The notes beneath the pieces are model-generated. The model was not told the origin of the DNA, did no database searches, and saw only the letters and a list, made by a program, of their open reading frames with translations. A DNA stretch of 64,000 bases from Rana temporaria (taxonomy: Eukaryota; Chordata; Amphibia; Anura; Ranidae): positions 53,173,749 to 53,237,748 of the forward strand of contig NC_053494.1 of assembly GCF_905171775.1 (NCBI RefSeq), given 5' to 3'. Positions 43,041-53,953 of this stretch are shown here, piece after piece. How positions within the stretch are numbered: the stretch's first letter is position 1; every line of letters begins with the position of its first letter. Made by a program: the position numbers and the translations under genes.

Positions 43041-43781
43041 GGGGCAGATCCACAAAAGAATTACGCCGGCGTATCTCTTGATACGCCGCGTAATTTAAAA
43101 TTTTGCGCGTCGTAGCTTTGTTTTGTATCTACAAAACAATATACGACGGCATCTCGGATCGATCCGACAGGCGTACGTCTTAGTACACTGTTGGATCTTA
43201 GATGCAATTTTTCGGCGGCCGCTAGGTGGCGTTTCCGTCGAATTCCGCGTCGAGTATGCAAATTAGCTAGTTACGGCGATCCACGAACGTACGTCCGGCC
43301 GGCGCATTTTTTTACGTCGTTTGCGTTCGGCTTTTTCCGGCGTATAGTTAAACCTGCTATATGGTGGCGTACTCAATGTTAAGTAAGGCCGTCGTTCCCG
43401 CCTCGCATTTTTAATTTTTTACGTTGTTTGCGTAAGTCGTTCGCGAATAGGGATTTGCGTAGAATGACGTCACCGTTGTGAGCATTGGCCTGTTCCGGGT
43501 TAATTTCGAGCATGCGCACTGGGATACCCTCACGGACGGCGCATGCGCAGTTAAAAAAAACTTTGTTTACGTCGGGTCACAACGTATTTACATAAAACAC
43601 GCCCCCATCACAGAGATTTGAATGCCGCGCCATTACGCCGCCAAAGATACACTACGCCGCCGTAACTTACGGCGCAAATTCTTTGATGATTCGAAAAAAA
43701 AAAAAAAAAGTTAAGGCAGCGTAGTGTATCTTAGATACGCTGCCCCCGGCGGAGAGATACGCCGCTGTACGTGGATCTGGC
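43041..43781. mobile_element. TIR element with GGCAGATCCAC ends, inserted in the array
   Basis: GGGGCAGATCCACAAAAG left and 'gtacgtggatctggc' right. Inner repeats 'ttacgccggcgtatct' / 'agatacgccgctg'. The body is closely related to 56166-56848 in opposite orientation ('gccgtcgttcccg', 'acgtacgtccggccg'). A-run at 43695-43709. Confidence 0.85.
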
Positions 43782-43891
43782 TATTTGTGATCTCTATGTG
43801 TTCTCTTTTTGATCTCTATATGATCTCTTTGTGTTCTCCATGTGTTCTCTATATGTGATCTCTATATGTGTTTTCTATATGTGATCTCTAA
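43782..43891. repeat. Tandem array, third piece
   Basis: Units tttgtgatctctatgtgttctc, continuing the same array. Confidence 0.88.
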
Positions 43892-44622
43892 GGCCCAGAT
43901 TCTCAAAGGGCTTACGACGGCGCAATGCCATGTACGCCGTTGTAAGTCCTAATCTGGGCCGTCATATCTATGCGACTGATTCTTAGAATCAGTTACGCAT
44001 AGATATCCATTAGATCCGACAGGCGTAAGTCCCTTACGCCATCGGATCTTAACTGCAATTTTTTTTGGCCCGCTAGGTGGCGCTTCCGTCGATTTCCCCG
44101 TCGAGTATGCAAATTAGCTAGATCCGCAAATTCCCGAACGTACGCGCGGTCGACGCAGTGAAGTTACAACGTTTACCTTAGGTTTGCACGGCGTAAAGTT
44201 GCCCCTGCTATATGAGGCGCAACCAATGTTAAGTATGGCCGTCGTTCCCGCGTCGAAATGTTAAAATTTACATCGTTTGCGTAAGTCGTCCGTGAATGGG
44301 GCTGGACGCCATTTACGTTCACGTCGAAACCAATGACGTCCTTGCGACGTCATTTGGAGCAATGCACCCTGGGATATTTTCTGGACGGCGCATGCGCAGT
44401 GCGTTCGGGGCGGGAACGCACTTAATTTAAATGCTCCACGCCCCCTACCCGGCTAATTTGAATTAGGCGGGCTTGCGCCGGGTGATTTACGCTATGCCGC
44501 CGCAACTTTACAGGCAAGTGCTTTGTGAATAAAGCACTTGCCTGTAAAACTTGCGGCGGCGTAACGTAAATCAGATACGTTACGCCCGCCGAGTTTTACG
44601 GCAATCTACGAGAATCTGGGCC
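43892..44622. mobile_element. TAA-target TIR element with GGCCCAGATTCTC ends, inserted in the array
   Basis: GGCCCAGATTCTC left and GAGAATCTGGGCC right, flanked by TAA (43889-43891, 44623-44625). Internal hairpin 'aagcacttgcctgtaaa' at 44510-44550. PIF/Harbinger-like by duplication size. Confidence 0.9.
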
Positions 44623-44855
44623 TAAGTGTTCTCTATATGTGATCTCTATGTATGATCTCTATATGTGATGTATATGTGATCTCTATATGTTCTATATGTG
44701 ATCTATATGTGATCTCTATATGTGTTCTCTATATGTGATTTCTGTGTTCTCTATATGTGTTCTCTATGTATGATCTCTATATGTGATGTATATGTGATCT
44801 ATATGTGATCTCTATATGTTCTCTATGTGATCTCTATATGTGATCTCTATGTGTA
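44623..44855. repeat. Tandem array, fourth piece
   Basis: Units tctatatgtgatctctatg; ends at 'ctctatgtgtacagag'. Confidence 0.9.
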
Positions 44856-45400
44856 CAGAGTGCAGCCTTTTATCGCTCGGACCGCACCACTTATTTTTTG
44901 TACAGTTCTCCTTTAAAGGGGTGTGTCCTATGCCTGCATATTTTTGCTGATAGGTGTCCCTCATTCCCATCCCAAAAAGTTGGGATGTGTGTATCACTGA
45001 CAAATTACACAGCACTTTATAAAACTGGTTTCAAGGTGTCCCACACTTGTTATCCTAGAGGCACTAATTGCTACAACCATCGAAAAAACAATATTTGTAT
45101 CTTTTACAGCCATAAAGTTATCATTAGAAATAAACAAGACCATCGTATATTATACTACAAATGTTTCTTAACAGCTCATATTTGTAAACACAACTACTCC
45201 ATTGTATGATATCAGACAAAGTATTTTGTATATGATCTCAAATTTGAACGGTCAATGTTGCTCACGCATACTTCAGTATTCGGTCTTTTTGTCCTGGGGT
45301 AATGACAGCCTAACAAAGGTATTATTATATTTTATAACATAACATTTTCTGTATTATTTTGTGTCATACATTACAATATATCTAAAATAATATTACATTA
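44856..45400. repeat. Fragment related to the 60.5-61.0 kb repeat, then unassigned DNA
   Basis: 'ttctcctttaaaggggtgtgtcctatgcct' style sequence at about 44905-44940 and 'cattcccatcccaaaaagtt' at about 44963 match 60570-60650 and 60930-61010. From about 45030 on nothing is recognised. Confidence 0.6.
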
Positions 45401-45527
45401 TAATAGTACAGGCATGTCCAAAGTCCGGCCCGGGGGCCAATTGCGGCCCGCGTTCTGATTTAACGTGGCCCCCCTGGTAATTTGGATATGTATATCTTTT
45501 GTGGCCCCCAGGGCCACAAAAGATATA

Positions 45528-46821
45528 GGGCCAGATTCACGTAGTGAATTAAGATCCGCTCCCGCAAGTTTAGGAGGCAAGTGGCTAATTCACAAACCAC
45601 TTACCTCCAAACTCCAAACTTGCGACGGCGGATCCTAAATCCCCCGGCGGAATTCAAATTCCGCGGTTAGGGGAGTGTACTATTTAAATCAGGCGCGTTC
45701 CCGCGCCAATTTAAATGCGCATGCGCCGTCCGCGAAATTTCCCGGCGTGCATTGCTCCCACTGACGTCGCTAGGACGTCAGTGGTTTCGACTCTTACGTA
45801 AACGACGTCCGTCCGTATTCGAGAACGACTTACGCAAACGACGTTAAAAAATTCAAATTCGACGCGGGAACGCCGGCTATACTTAACATTGGCTGCGCCT
45901 GATAAAAGAAGGGGTAAGTATACGCCGGGAAAGCCGCTACGGAAACGTCGTAAGAAGACTGCGTCGGGTCCGCGTACGTTCGTGAATTTGCGTATCTTGC
46001 TGATTTACATATTATTTATCGTAAATCAGCGGGAACGCCCCCGGCGCCATTTTTAAATGGAAAAAAAGATCCGACAGTGTAACACAGTGTAACACTGTCA
46101 GATCTTAGCCCTATCTATGCGTATCTGATTCTATGAATCAGGCGCATAGATAGGACCATGTAACGGATCATGGACTATGCTGCCGGGACAGTTATAATCT
46201 TCATGAGGACTACAAGGAACTGCATGGCTTGTCACAATTGGATGTACCACATTGTATTCTGAGCTCAAAGGGTTAATTGGACAAGGGTCTCTTTCATTGA
46301 TGAATGCTAATGTTCCCTTCGCATAGCTAATGAACTCTCTCTTTTGTGGAGGTAAACAGCCCCCCTGTGAGGTGTCTGCTGAGGGGGATTATGTGTGAGT
46401 GATAATTGTTTCAAAGGTTAATTGAATTCTATTGTCTGATCAAGTTAAGGAGCCAAAACGGCTAGCGGCTGATTGGCTCAAGGGAGTGTCATTGTTTCAA
46501 AGTGTGTGTATTGAAGTCCCCCCTGGGGGGGGGGGGGAGTGTCATTTGTTTCTGTACAGTTGTAAGCAGATATAAGGAGGAAAAATGTGGCAAATAAAGT
46601 CAGTCTGCTTGACCCTTCAAACGTAGCCCGTCTCGTTTCATGGAAGGGCGTTCGATAGGATATACCGGCGGTACCTGCATATCGCATTTTGCCAGGGAAA
46701 AGGACGTCTCCAACGGCTGAGACCCTCACACTACTTGGGTAGCCGTTACAGACCAGTGTAAGTCAGAGATACGATGGTGTATCTGTAGATACACCATCGT
46801 ATCTCTTTGTGAATCTGGCCC
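45528..46821. mobile_element. TIR element with GGGCCAGATTCAC ends, interrupted by a solo LTR
   Basis: GGGCCAGATTCAC left and GTGAATCTGGCCC right, flanked by ATA (45525-45527, 46822-46824). The 3-bp duplication and related ends group it with 43892, 52594 and 53954. Inserted in the hAT element. Confidence 0.88.
46159..46750 (+). mobile_element. Solo LTR, 592 bp
   Basis: Starts TGTAACGG and ends CCGTTACA (palindromic TG...CA ends), flanked by GACCA on both sides (46154-46158, 46751-46755). A TATA-like 'agatataagga' at about 46567 and an AATAAA polyadenylation signal at 46592-46597 are placed as in an LTR. A G-run lies at 46527-46537. With no internal region left, I cannot decide between an endogenous retrovirus and a Gypsy-type element. 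It arose by recombination between two LTRs after insertion. Confidence 0.88.
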
Positions 46822-47042
46822 ATATACTGTATTTATCAGATTACATACAGGAAAATCTCCTCTTTACTCTGCAATAGGAAGTGCCATTGGATGACTGTTC
46901 TGTCTATTATAGGAAGCGGGACTTTGTATTAAAGAGGCTGCCGTGTAAACAGGAGATTCTCCTGTATGCAATCTGTTGGCGCTCGTCCTACACCACTCCC
47001 CTCCCTGTCCCATCCGAGGCTGCAGATGGGCATCGATCAGTC

Positions 47043-47300
47043 TGCATTCATAGCAATGGCGAGGCTGCATTCGTGGCAATGGCGAAGCTGCATTCGTGGC
47101 AATGGCGAGGCTGCATTCGTGGCAATGGCGAGGCTGCATTTGCCGCAATGGGGAGGCTGCATTCAGAGGCTGCATTTATGGCAATGGGGAGGCTGCATTC
47201 AGAGGCTACATTTATGGCAATGGGGAGGCTGCATTCAGAGGCTGCATTTATGGCAATGGTGAGGCTGCATTCATGGGCACTGATTAGGCTGCATTCATGG
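47043..47300. repeat. 22-bp minisatellite inside the hAT element
   Basis: Units gaggctgcattcgtggcaatgg and variants (cattcagaggctgcatttat), about 11 copies, ending with 'gggcactgattaggctgcat'. It is the second hAT in the window to carry its own tandem array. Confidence 0.9.
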
Positions 47301-49122
47301 GCACAATCTACTTAATACTTTTGTTACTAAAGTAGCCGACATACGCTTAGGCATAGGACAACTAACTCCCTTGGAATATCCCCAACCCTCGACCAACCCC
47401 CTGTCACTCTCAGGGACTGACTCACAGAAATCAATCACTTTTGGGCCATGCCCCCCCAAGCCAAATTCTTCAGCGCCTCATTCCCTGTCGTCCTTTAGTA
47501 AGGTCAGCCGGGAACATCTTCTGAAATCTATGGCAAAAATTAAGGCTTCCTACTTCCATGGTGACATCTGTCCAGCCTGGCTCTTGAAGAAGAATGCAGA
47601 GCTGGTTGTGAACGACCTCCTGATACTTGTCAATCTTTCCCTAACTCATGGCGTGTTTCCGGCCTGCTGGAAACATGCTATTATTACACCAATTTTAAAA
47701 AAGCCCAACTTGGACCCTGTCTGTCTTTCTAACTACAGACCCATTTCTGCTATAGGTTTCCTGGCCAAACTGGTGGAATACGAAATTTTTCTCCAACTTC
47801 AATCGTACTCGGAGACAACAGGTCTGTTTCACGACTCGCAGTGCGGTTTCCGTCCAGGCCGTGGGATTGAGCTCACGGTCCTTTCTACCAGAGAGAAGCT
47901 GCTCGGAGTCAGGGACGCGGGGGGAGCGGCTGCCTTGGTGCTCCTTGACCTCTCCACTGTAGACCACGCTATGTTGATTGCCAGGCTTCGGGACGAGTTT
48001 CACATTACCGGCTCTGCTTCACACTGGCTTTCAGACTTTCTCACCCACAGGACCTTTCAGGTTAAAACCGGTCCTTTCCTATCTGCCATCAGCACCCTGA
48101 GTTGTGGGGTGCCTCAGGGCTCGGCCCTGTCGCCATGGCTGTTTAATGTGTATCTTCGGCCGCTTGCGAGTCTGCTGGACACCCATGCAGTGTTTAATCG
48201 GTTGTATGCAGACGATGTCCAGTTGGTCGTCGACAGCCTATCCGACCCTGCTCCTGGTCTGCAGCTTGCTTCCTGTCTATTAGACATCAAACAGTGGATG
48301 GATCACAATTCCCTTAGTCTAAATGCTAAAAAGACAGAAATTCTCATCTCTGGACGTATTGATCCAGCTGTCTTTCTGTGAAAATGGCCCACGAGCCTTG
48401 GGCCGTGTCCTGTTCCAGTGAATCAAGTCCGCGTCCTGGGGACAATTTTCGACTGTAATCTGAATTGGATACCCCAAGTCAATCAATGTATCCGCAACGC
48501 ACTGTATTACATCAGGTGTCTGAGAAAGGTCAAGAATCTGTTTTCTCAGTACCACCGGAAAATCTTGGTTCAATCTCTCGTCAACTCCCGGATTGACTTT
48601 AACAACGTTGTGTATTTGGGTATGCCACTAAAGTGGCTGAGGAAAATCCAGCTCGTCCAGAACTAGGCCGCTAGACTAATCTCCGGCCTAAATAGGCGGG
48701 AGCATATTACCCCTACCCTGCGATCACTGCACTGGCTCACTGTGGTAGATCGCGTTGAGTTTAAGGCTCTTTGTCTCGCCTATCGCGCTTATCATGGGAC
48801 GGGCCCGCAATATCTGAATTCCTTGATAACGCGATATGCTCCTGCACGAGCACTCAGATCACTAACAGCTGGTCTTGTCACTTGCCCATCTGCCCGTTTG
48901 CTTACCTTTGGGGGCAGACGCTTTTCTGTGAGGGCAGCGGCTCTATGGAATAGTCTCCCTGTTTCCATTCGGTCTCTCCCCTCTATTATGTCCTTTCGTA
49001 AAAGGCTAAAAACGTGTTTTTTTCAGGAAAAGCAGGCAGGGTCATGTAGTTCTCCCTATTGTTCCCTGGTGATCTGTTTTTTAGTTTTTTTTGCTCTCCT
49101 TTTTTCTTTTCCTTCTATTTAA
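47284..49122 (+). pseudogene. L2-clade LINE reverse transcriptase, 5'-truncated, two in-frame stops
   Basis: One frame runs for about 610 codons, interrupted only by TGA at 48379-48381 and TAG at 48664-48666. Motifs in order: 'SNYRPISAIGFLAKLVE', 'QCGFRPGRG', 'LVLLDLSTVDHAMLI', 'SCGVPQGSALSPWLFNVYL', catalytic 'RLYADDVQL' (YADD codons 48205-48216), 'LSLNAKKTEIL', then the C-terminal 'LHWLTVVDRVEFKALCL' and 'RRFSVRAAALWNSLP' typical of L2/jockey LINEs. The endonuclease half is missing, as expected for 5' truncation at about 47304. The second aspartate-containing 'LDLSTVDHA' has lost the usual 'AFDT' spacing by a small deletion. It would copy LINE RNA at a nicked target. Little decay suggests a recent insertion. 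Confidence 0.93.
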
Positions 49123-49629
49123 ATTGAAGCTGCGTGTTATACACCGATCAATACGGTATATCCAAATAACACGCCCAAGCTCATCTCTTCACCACACACA
49201 GCCACAAAGGCAAGATAATTCTGGTTGGTCAGTGTATTAGTGTTTGGAGGAACACACTTAGACCGAGTTTTAATGGTTCAAAGAATTTCAAGCAAAATGT
49301 TCGGCCCTCACGCATGTTCACTTCATCAAATCTGGCTCTCTTTGAAAAAAGTTTGGACACCCCTGTAATAGTATATGTACATTATATGACATCAACATGT
49401 TTCATAATTTGTTCCGGAAACATGCTTGTAATCCAAAGCACTTGTATATAAAAGCTATACAAATTTCCCCATAAGAAATAATGGAAACTCAAATGATTTG
49501 TTCCAAAACCATTTAGTCATATGTCCTTCAGTTTATAGTCCATATAAAAATATTATAGCAATGTGAAGGTTTTGTACCCATAAAATGTCCATCCACAAGG
49601 AGATTAGAAGCAAAATCCAGCAGGTGTTA

Positions 49630-49892
49630 GGCCCCGTACACACGACCGAGTTTCTTGGCAGAATTCAGCCAGAAACTCGGTCGGAGCTGGATTCTGGCGA
49701 GAAACTCGGTCGTGTGTACACTTTTCAGCGAGGAACCCGTCGAGGAACTTGTCGGGCCGAAATGTTCTCTATTTTCTCGTTGTTCAATGAGGAAAGTCGG
49801 CCCGCCGAGCTGCTCGCCGGCTTCCACACTGAACTCGACGAGGAACTCGATGTGTTTGGCACATCGAGTTCCTCGGTCGTGTGTACGGGGCC
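49630..49892. mobile_element. TIR element with GGCCCCGTACACACGACCG ends
   Basis: GGCCCCGTACACACGACCGA left and the mirror 'ggtcgtgtgtacggggcc' right. Inner repeats 'gaaactcggtcg'. Flanks TTA and TCA are a possible degraded 3-bp duplication. Confidence 0.85.
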
Positions 49893-49987
49893 TCACAGAG
49901 TATTAAAGGGAAGAGAGGCGCCTCTAAGTGTAGCAATATGTTGCTAAATGTTGTACCTTCATTAATGTAACCATATTGCTACACTGA

Positions 49988-50416
49988 GGCCTTGTACACA
50001 CGACCGAACATGTCTGCTGAAACTGGTCCGTCGGACGAGTTTCCGTGGACATGTCCGACCGTGTGTAGGGCCTACCGGACAGTTTTCCGGCCTAGCGGAG
50101 AGGTTTCCAGCGGACAAAAGTTTCTTAGCATGCTAAGAAACTTGTCCGCTGGAAGCCTGTCTGTCGGACATGTCCAATGGTCAGTACGACTCATCGGACA
50201 CGTCCGCTGGCCCGAAATCCCGCGCATGCGTCGAAGTGATTTCTACGCATGCGTGGAAGCATTGAACTTCCAGGTTCGCGCACGTCGCCGCGTCGTCATC
50301 GTCGCCGCCGCCACGTCACCGCGTATTCTGTCCGTGGGGAATTTGGTCTGATGGTGTGTACACACATCAGACCAAAATCACCCAGCAGACATGTCTGATG
50401 AAAACGGTCCGCGGCC
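49988..50416. mobile_element. TIR element with GGCCTTGTACACACGACCG ends
   Basis: GGCCTTGTACACACGACCGA left; the right end is decayed ('aaaacggtccgcggcc'). Internal 'aaacttgtccgctggaa' mirrors 'ttccagcggacaaaagtttc'. Sister to 51278-51715. Confidence 0.8.
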
Positions 50417-50575
50417 TTAGAGGTGCTTCCCTTCTCTTTTATACTCGGTTGTGACATGACGCTACTTGTATATCAAGACATCGCTTGTATATCAAGGCAA
50501 AATTTATTAAAATATTTTGCTTGTCTTGCAAAACGCTCTCAAACCAAGTTACTCTCAAACCAAGGTTTTACTGTG

Positions 50576-50605
50576 TGTGTATGTATGTATATATATATAT
50601 ATATT
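50576..50605. repeat. (TG)n/(TA)n microsatellite
   Basis: tgtgtgtgtatgtatgtatatatatatat. Confidence 0.95.
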
Positions 50606-50774
50606 ACACAGTATCTCACAAAAGTGAGTATACCCCTCACGCTTTTTGTAAATATTTTATTATATCTTTTCATGTCACAGCACTGAAGAAATGACACTTT
50701 CCTACAATGTAAAGTAGTGAGTGTACAGCTTGTGTAAATTTGCTGTCCCATCAAAATAACTCAACACACAGCCA

Positions 50775-51238
50775 TTAAAGCGTAGTTCCACCCACTTGGG
50801 TGCTCTTAAACGAAAGACCACTTCTCCACCCCTCGTTTTTGGATATTGAAAAAATATTTTGTTTTCCCTTAAATACCTTTTTTGGAAGTACAAGTGTACT
50901 TCCGATTCAGCCGGCCGTGGCCCAGGACGTCACATCCTCTTCTTCAACGAGCACCTCCGTTGTCTTCTGGGACCTGTGTGTGTCCCAGAAGACAATCTCG
51001 GCATTCACAAAGCACCGCGGGACTCGCACAGTTGGAAACCGTCAGTGAAGCCGCAAAGGCTCCACTGCCGGCTTCCCTTAGTTGGAATGGCGATACCCGC
51101 ACCCGATCCGTTGGACGGATTGGCCTCGGGGGGCCAACATCGCTGGACAGGTAAGCGTCCTTATTAAAAGTCAGCAGCTACAGTGTTTGTAGCTGCTGAC
51201 TTAAAAATAAAGAAATTGCGGCTGGAACAGTGTGTTAA
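50775..51238. mobile_element. TTAA-target element, family C
   Basis: TTAA at 50775-50778 and 51235-51238. Left end TTAAAGCGTAGTTCCACCC; the right end is more decayed. Removing it with one TTAA rejoins the Tc1-like sequence ('cagcca' + TTAA + 'tgtctaaacc'). A GGACAG|GTAAGCG donor motif lies at about 51146. Confidence 0.86.
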
Positions 51239-51277
51239 TGTCTAAACCGCTGGCAACAAAAGTAAGTACACCCCTAA

Positions 51278-51715
51278 GGCCTCGTACACAAGACCGGACA
51301 TGTCCGCTGAAACTGGTCGGCCGACCAGTGTCAGTGGACAGATCCGATCGTGTGTACAGGCTAGCGGACAGATTTCCAGCAGACAAATGTTTCTTAGCAT
51401 GCTAAGAAACATGTCCACTGGGAAGCTGTCCGGCGGACATGTCCGCTGGTTAGTACGTCTAACCAGCGGACAGAAATCCCGCGCATGCGTCGCATTGATT
51501 CGACGCATGCGTGGAAGCATTGAACTTGCGCGATAGAGAACGTCGGTGTCGTCTACGTCACCGCGTTCTCTGTCCGCGCGGATTTCGGTTTGATGGTACA
51601 GCCATCAGACCGAAATCTCCATCATGGTACAGCCATCATGGTACAGCCATCATGTCCGATGAAAACGGTCCGGCGGACCGTTTTCATCGGACTGTCCGCT
51701 TGTCTGTACGGGGCC
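51278..51715. mobile_element. TAA-target TIR element with GGCCTCGTACACA ends
   Basis: GGCCTCGTACACAAGACCGG left and, reversed, GGCCCCGTACAGACAAGC right, flanked by TAA (51275-51277, 51716-51718). Inner arms 'tttcttagcatgctaagaaa' form a perfect hairpin at 51390-51409. The target is the Tc1-like remnant, and the empty site 'cccctaagtgaaaa' is restored on removal. Confidence 0.92.
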
Positions 51716-51840
51716 TAAGTGAAAATGTCCAAATTGGGCCCAAAGTGTCAATATTTTGTGTGGCTACCATTATTTTCCAGCACTGCCTTAACCCGCTTGG
51801 GCATGGAGTTCGGAGCTTCACAGGTTGTCAAAACGCACCA

Positions 51841-52593
51841 GTGTGGCCTGGGTTGACCCCCTCAGCTGATTCATCCAGCATTCCCTACATCCATATGGTG
51901 TCCTGTAGTGATGTAAGGAGGCAGCATCAGAAACTACAAGGTGCAGCCAGTAACCAGGAATTCAGCACTCCCGCAAGTGTCAGATTTTGCAGGATTTTCA
52001 GCCAGAGTTTTTTTTTTTTTACTACTGCCTTGGTTGGCGTCAAGGGCAGCAAGAGAGGTGAGTATTTTTAATCTTCTTTCCAATGAGCCTTTTATTAAAA
52101 AATTGAGATTTTTATTGACAGTCCGTTAATAGGGCTACTGTTCAGGACAGCAAACAGCTTGCATACTCTGCCGCGGCTTCATTTATTTTGTAGATCTGTG
52201 CTTTCTAAAGCTCTCCTCCTGCTGATTGATTATTCCTCCATTATTGATCAGCAAGGCAACTGACATAAGGATTTAATTGCCTTTCTCTTCCAAGATGGCC
52301 ACCTTGACCCAGAGACACAGTACATAACAAGACATAATAGGTCAGTAATGGGGAAAGATCAGCTGCAGGGGGGCACAGACAAAACCGATAACCAATCTGC
52401 CTATTTTTCGGTACAGTTCCTCAAACCAGGTCATCCTATAGACGTTTGAACTTCTTTAGATGGCATCAGTTTGAGATGCTTCTTAGATCATTTAGGGCTC
52501 ATGTATACAGGGCAGTTGAAAACCTATTTGCTGGTAACTGACAGCTAGAAACTGACGGTGAAAATTGTTCGTTTTACAGCTTTTACATACTGG
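51841..52593. other. No gene recognised
   Basis: A T-run at 52009-52020 and the start of a possible 'gctcatgtatacagggcagt' repeat near 52498. Nothing else is identifiable. Confidence 0.4.
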
Positions 52594-53295
52594 CGGCTAG
52601 ATTCAAGTAGCCCGCCGTAATTTTGTGGGGGCGTAGCGTATGTTATTTACGCTACGCTGCCGCAACATACACGGGCAAGTGCAGTATTCACAAAGCACTT
52701 GCTCTGTAAGTTGCGGCGGCGTAGCGTAAATGGGGCCGGCGTAAGCGTGCCTAATTCAAATGAGTATGAGGGGGGCATGTTTTATGTAAATGGGTGGTGA
52801 CCCGTCGTGATTGACGTTTTTCCCGAACGGCGCATGCGCCGTCCGTGGAATTTCCCAGTGTGCATTGCTCCAAAGTACGCCGCAAGGACGTCATTGGTTT
52901 CGACGTAAATGTAAATTACGTCCAGCCCTATTCGCGAACGACTTACGCAAACGACATAAAAAATTCAAAATTCGACGCGGGAACGACGTCCATACTTAAC
53001 ATTGCGTATGCCTCATAATAGCAGGAGCAACCTTACGCCGAAAAGCCTAACGTAAACAACGTAAAAATATAGCGCCGTGCGTACGTAAATTTGTGAATCG
53101 GAGTATCTAGGTAATTTGCATATTCTACGCCGAAAACGACGGAAGCGCCAACTAGAGGCCAGCGTAAATATGCAGCCTAAGATACGACGGTGTAAGAGAC
53201 TTACGCCAGTCGGATCTTAGGCTAATATCGGCGTATCTTGCTTTCTGAATACAGAAAAAAGATACGCCGGCGTAAATCAATGCTGAATCTAGCCC
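52594..53295. mobile_element. TIR element with GGCTAGATTCA ends
   Basis: 'ggcggctagattcaagtagc' left and 'atgctgaatctagccc' right. Body with 'tacgctacgctgccgcaac', an inner hairpin 'gcaagtgcagtattcacaaa', and 'acgcaaacgacataaaaaat'. Same group as 43892, 45528 and 53954. Confidence 0.82.
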
Positions 53296-53349
53296 TGAGT
53301 TTATGCGAGTTTAGCAGCATTTATGAGCATTTGAGGTTAGAAGTGTTTT

Positions 53350-53814
53350 TTAAAGCGGGGTTCCGGGCATAATTTTTTTTATTTTTTTTTTGCAAGCTAA
53401 AATTAATCACATTAATGTCCCTAAAACATATTCACAGCTCCCCAATCATTCTAGAAATTATTGCAAACACTTGCCTTATATCCTCCAGCTCATGTTGTGG
53501 CCGTATCCATCATATGTGTGGGCATGTGAAGCCCAGTTCCTTTTTCTTCCTGGTTTTCAGGGAGAGGTGCATGCTGGGCGATTTTTAGGCACAGTAATGC
53601 CCAGAGACTCCTGGGAAATGAGTGTCATCATTTCCCAGGAGGCAATGGGTCTTAGGACAGGAAGTTGAACCACCTAGAACCAGGAAATAGGCAGATTACG
53701 AAAACTGCTTAGTAACAGCCAGATACAAGTGAGTAAAACATTATTTATTTATTTTTTACATTAAAGGCAAGCTGTTAATAGAAAGTTAATTTTTAGGGTG
53801 GAACTCCACTTTAA
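53350..53814. mobile_element. TTAA-target element, family C
   Basis: TTAAAGCGGGGTTCC left and TTAAAGTGGAGTTCCACCC right strand, TTAA at 53350-53353 and 53811-53814. Contains 'ctcctgggaaatga' / 'tcatttcccaggag' inverted at 53610-53642. Related fragment at about 25960-26075. A weaker donor 'acaagtgagtaa' lies at 53727. Confidence 0.88.
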
Positions 53815-53953
53815 ATGTAGCAAGGTCTTCGGTTTCCTTAATTCTAATGAGAACCTCCAGGGCCAGAGATAGCTGACATCCTTCTGTATGTGGTGGGTTG
53901 TGAGGAATATTGGGTGCAAGGTGGATAGTATTGGGTGTAAGTATAGACACACA

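Larger units (their letters stand above)
45409..49365. mobile_element. 4-kb hAT-type element with exact 8-bp target duplication
   Basis: CAGGCATGTCCAAAGT left and, reversed, CAGGGGTGTCCAAACT right, flanked by identical TAATAGTA (45401-45408, 49366-49373). The left subterminal region has 'ccggcccgggggccaattgc' and the right end 'tttgaaaaaagtttggacac', typical for this family. No hAT transposase is present. The length comes from an internal minisatellite, a TIR element (45528-46821, with an LTR inside) and an L2 LINE (about 47304-49125). Confidence 0.93.
49374..50578. repeat. mariner-like 'cttgtaatccaaag' element, split by two TIR elements
   Basis: 'aaacatgcttgtaatccaaa' at about 49418 and 'aaccaaggttttactgtgtg' at about 50558 resemble the ends of 59955-60405. 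The inner part is a foldback ('aagagaggcgcctctaagtg' at 49912 against 'ttagaggtgcttcccttctc' at 50417). Elements 49630-49892 and 49988-50416 are inserted in it. Confidence 0.65.
50605..51840 (-). mobile_element. Tc1-like element remnant, split by two insertions
   Basis: Left end 'tacacagtatctcacaaaag' with 'tgagtatacccctcac' is the terminal repeat of a widespread vertebrate Tc1-like family. 'tgaagaaatgacactttcct' and, after the insertions, 'aagtgtcaatattttgtgtg' and 'cagcactgccttaacccgct' continue it. These last pieces are the start of the antisense transposase region. Insertions at 50775-51238 (TTAA) and 51278-51715 (TAA) leave clean junctions. Only the first about 400 bp of the element survive. 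Confidence 0.82.
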
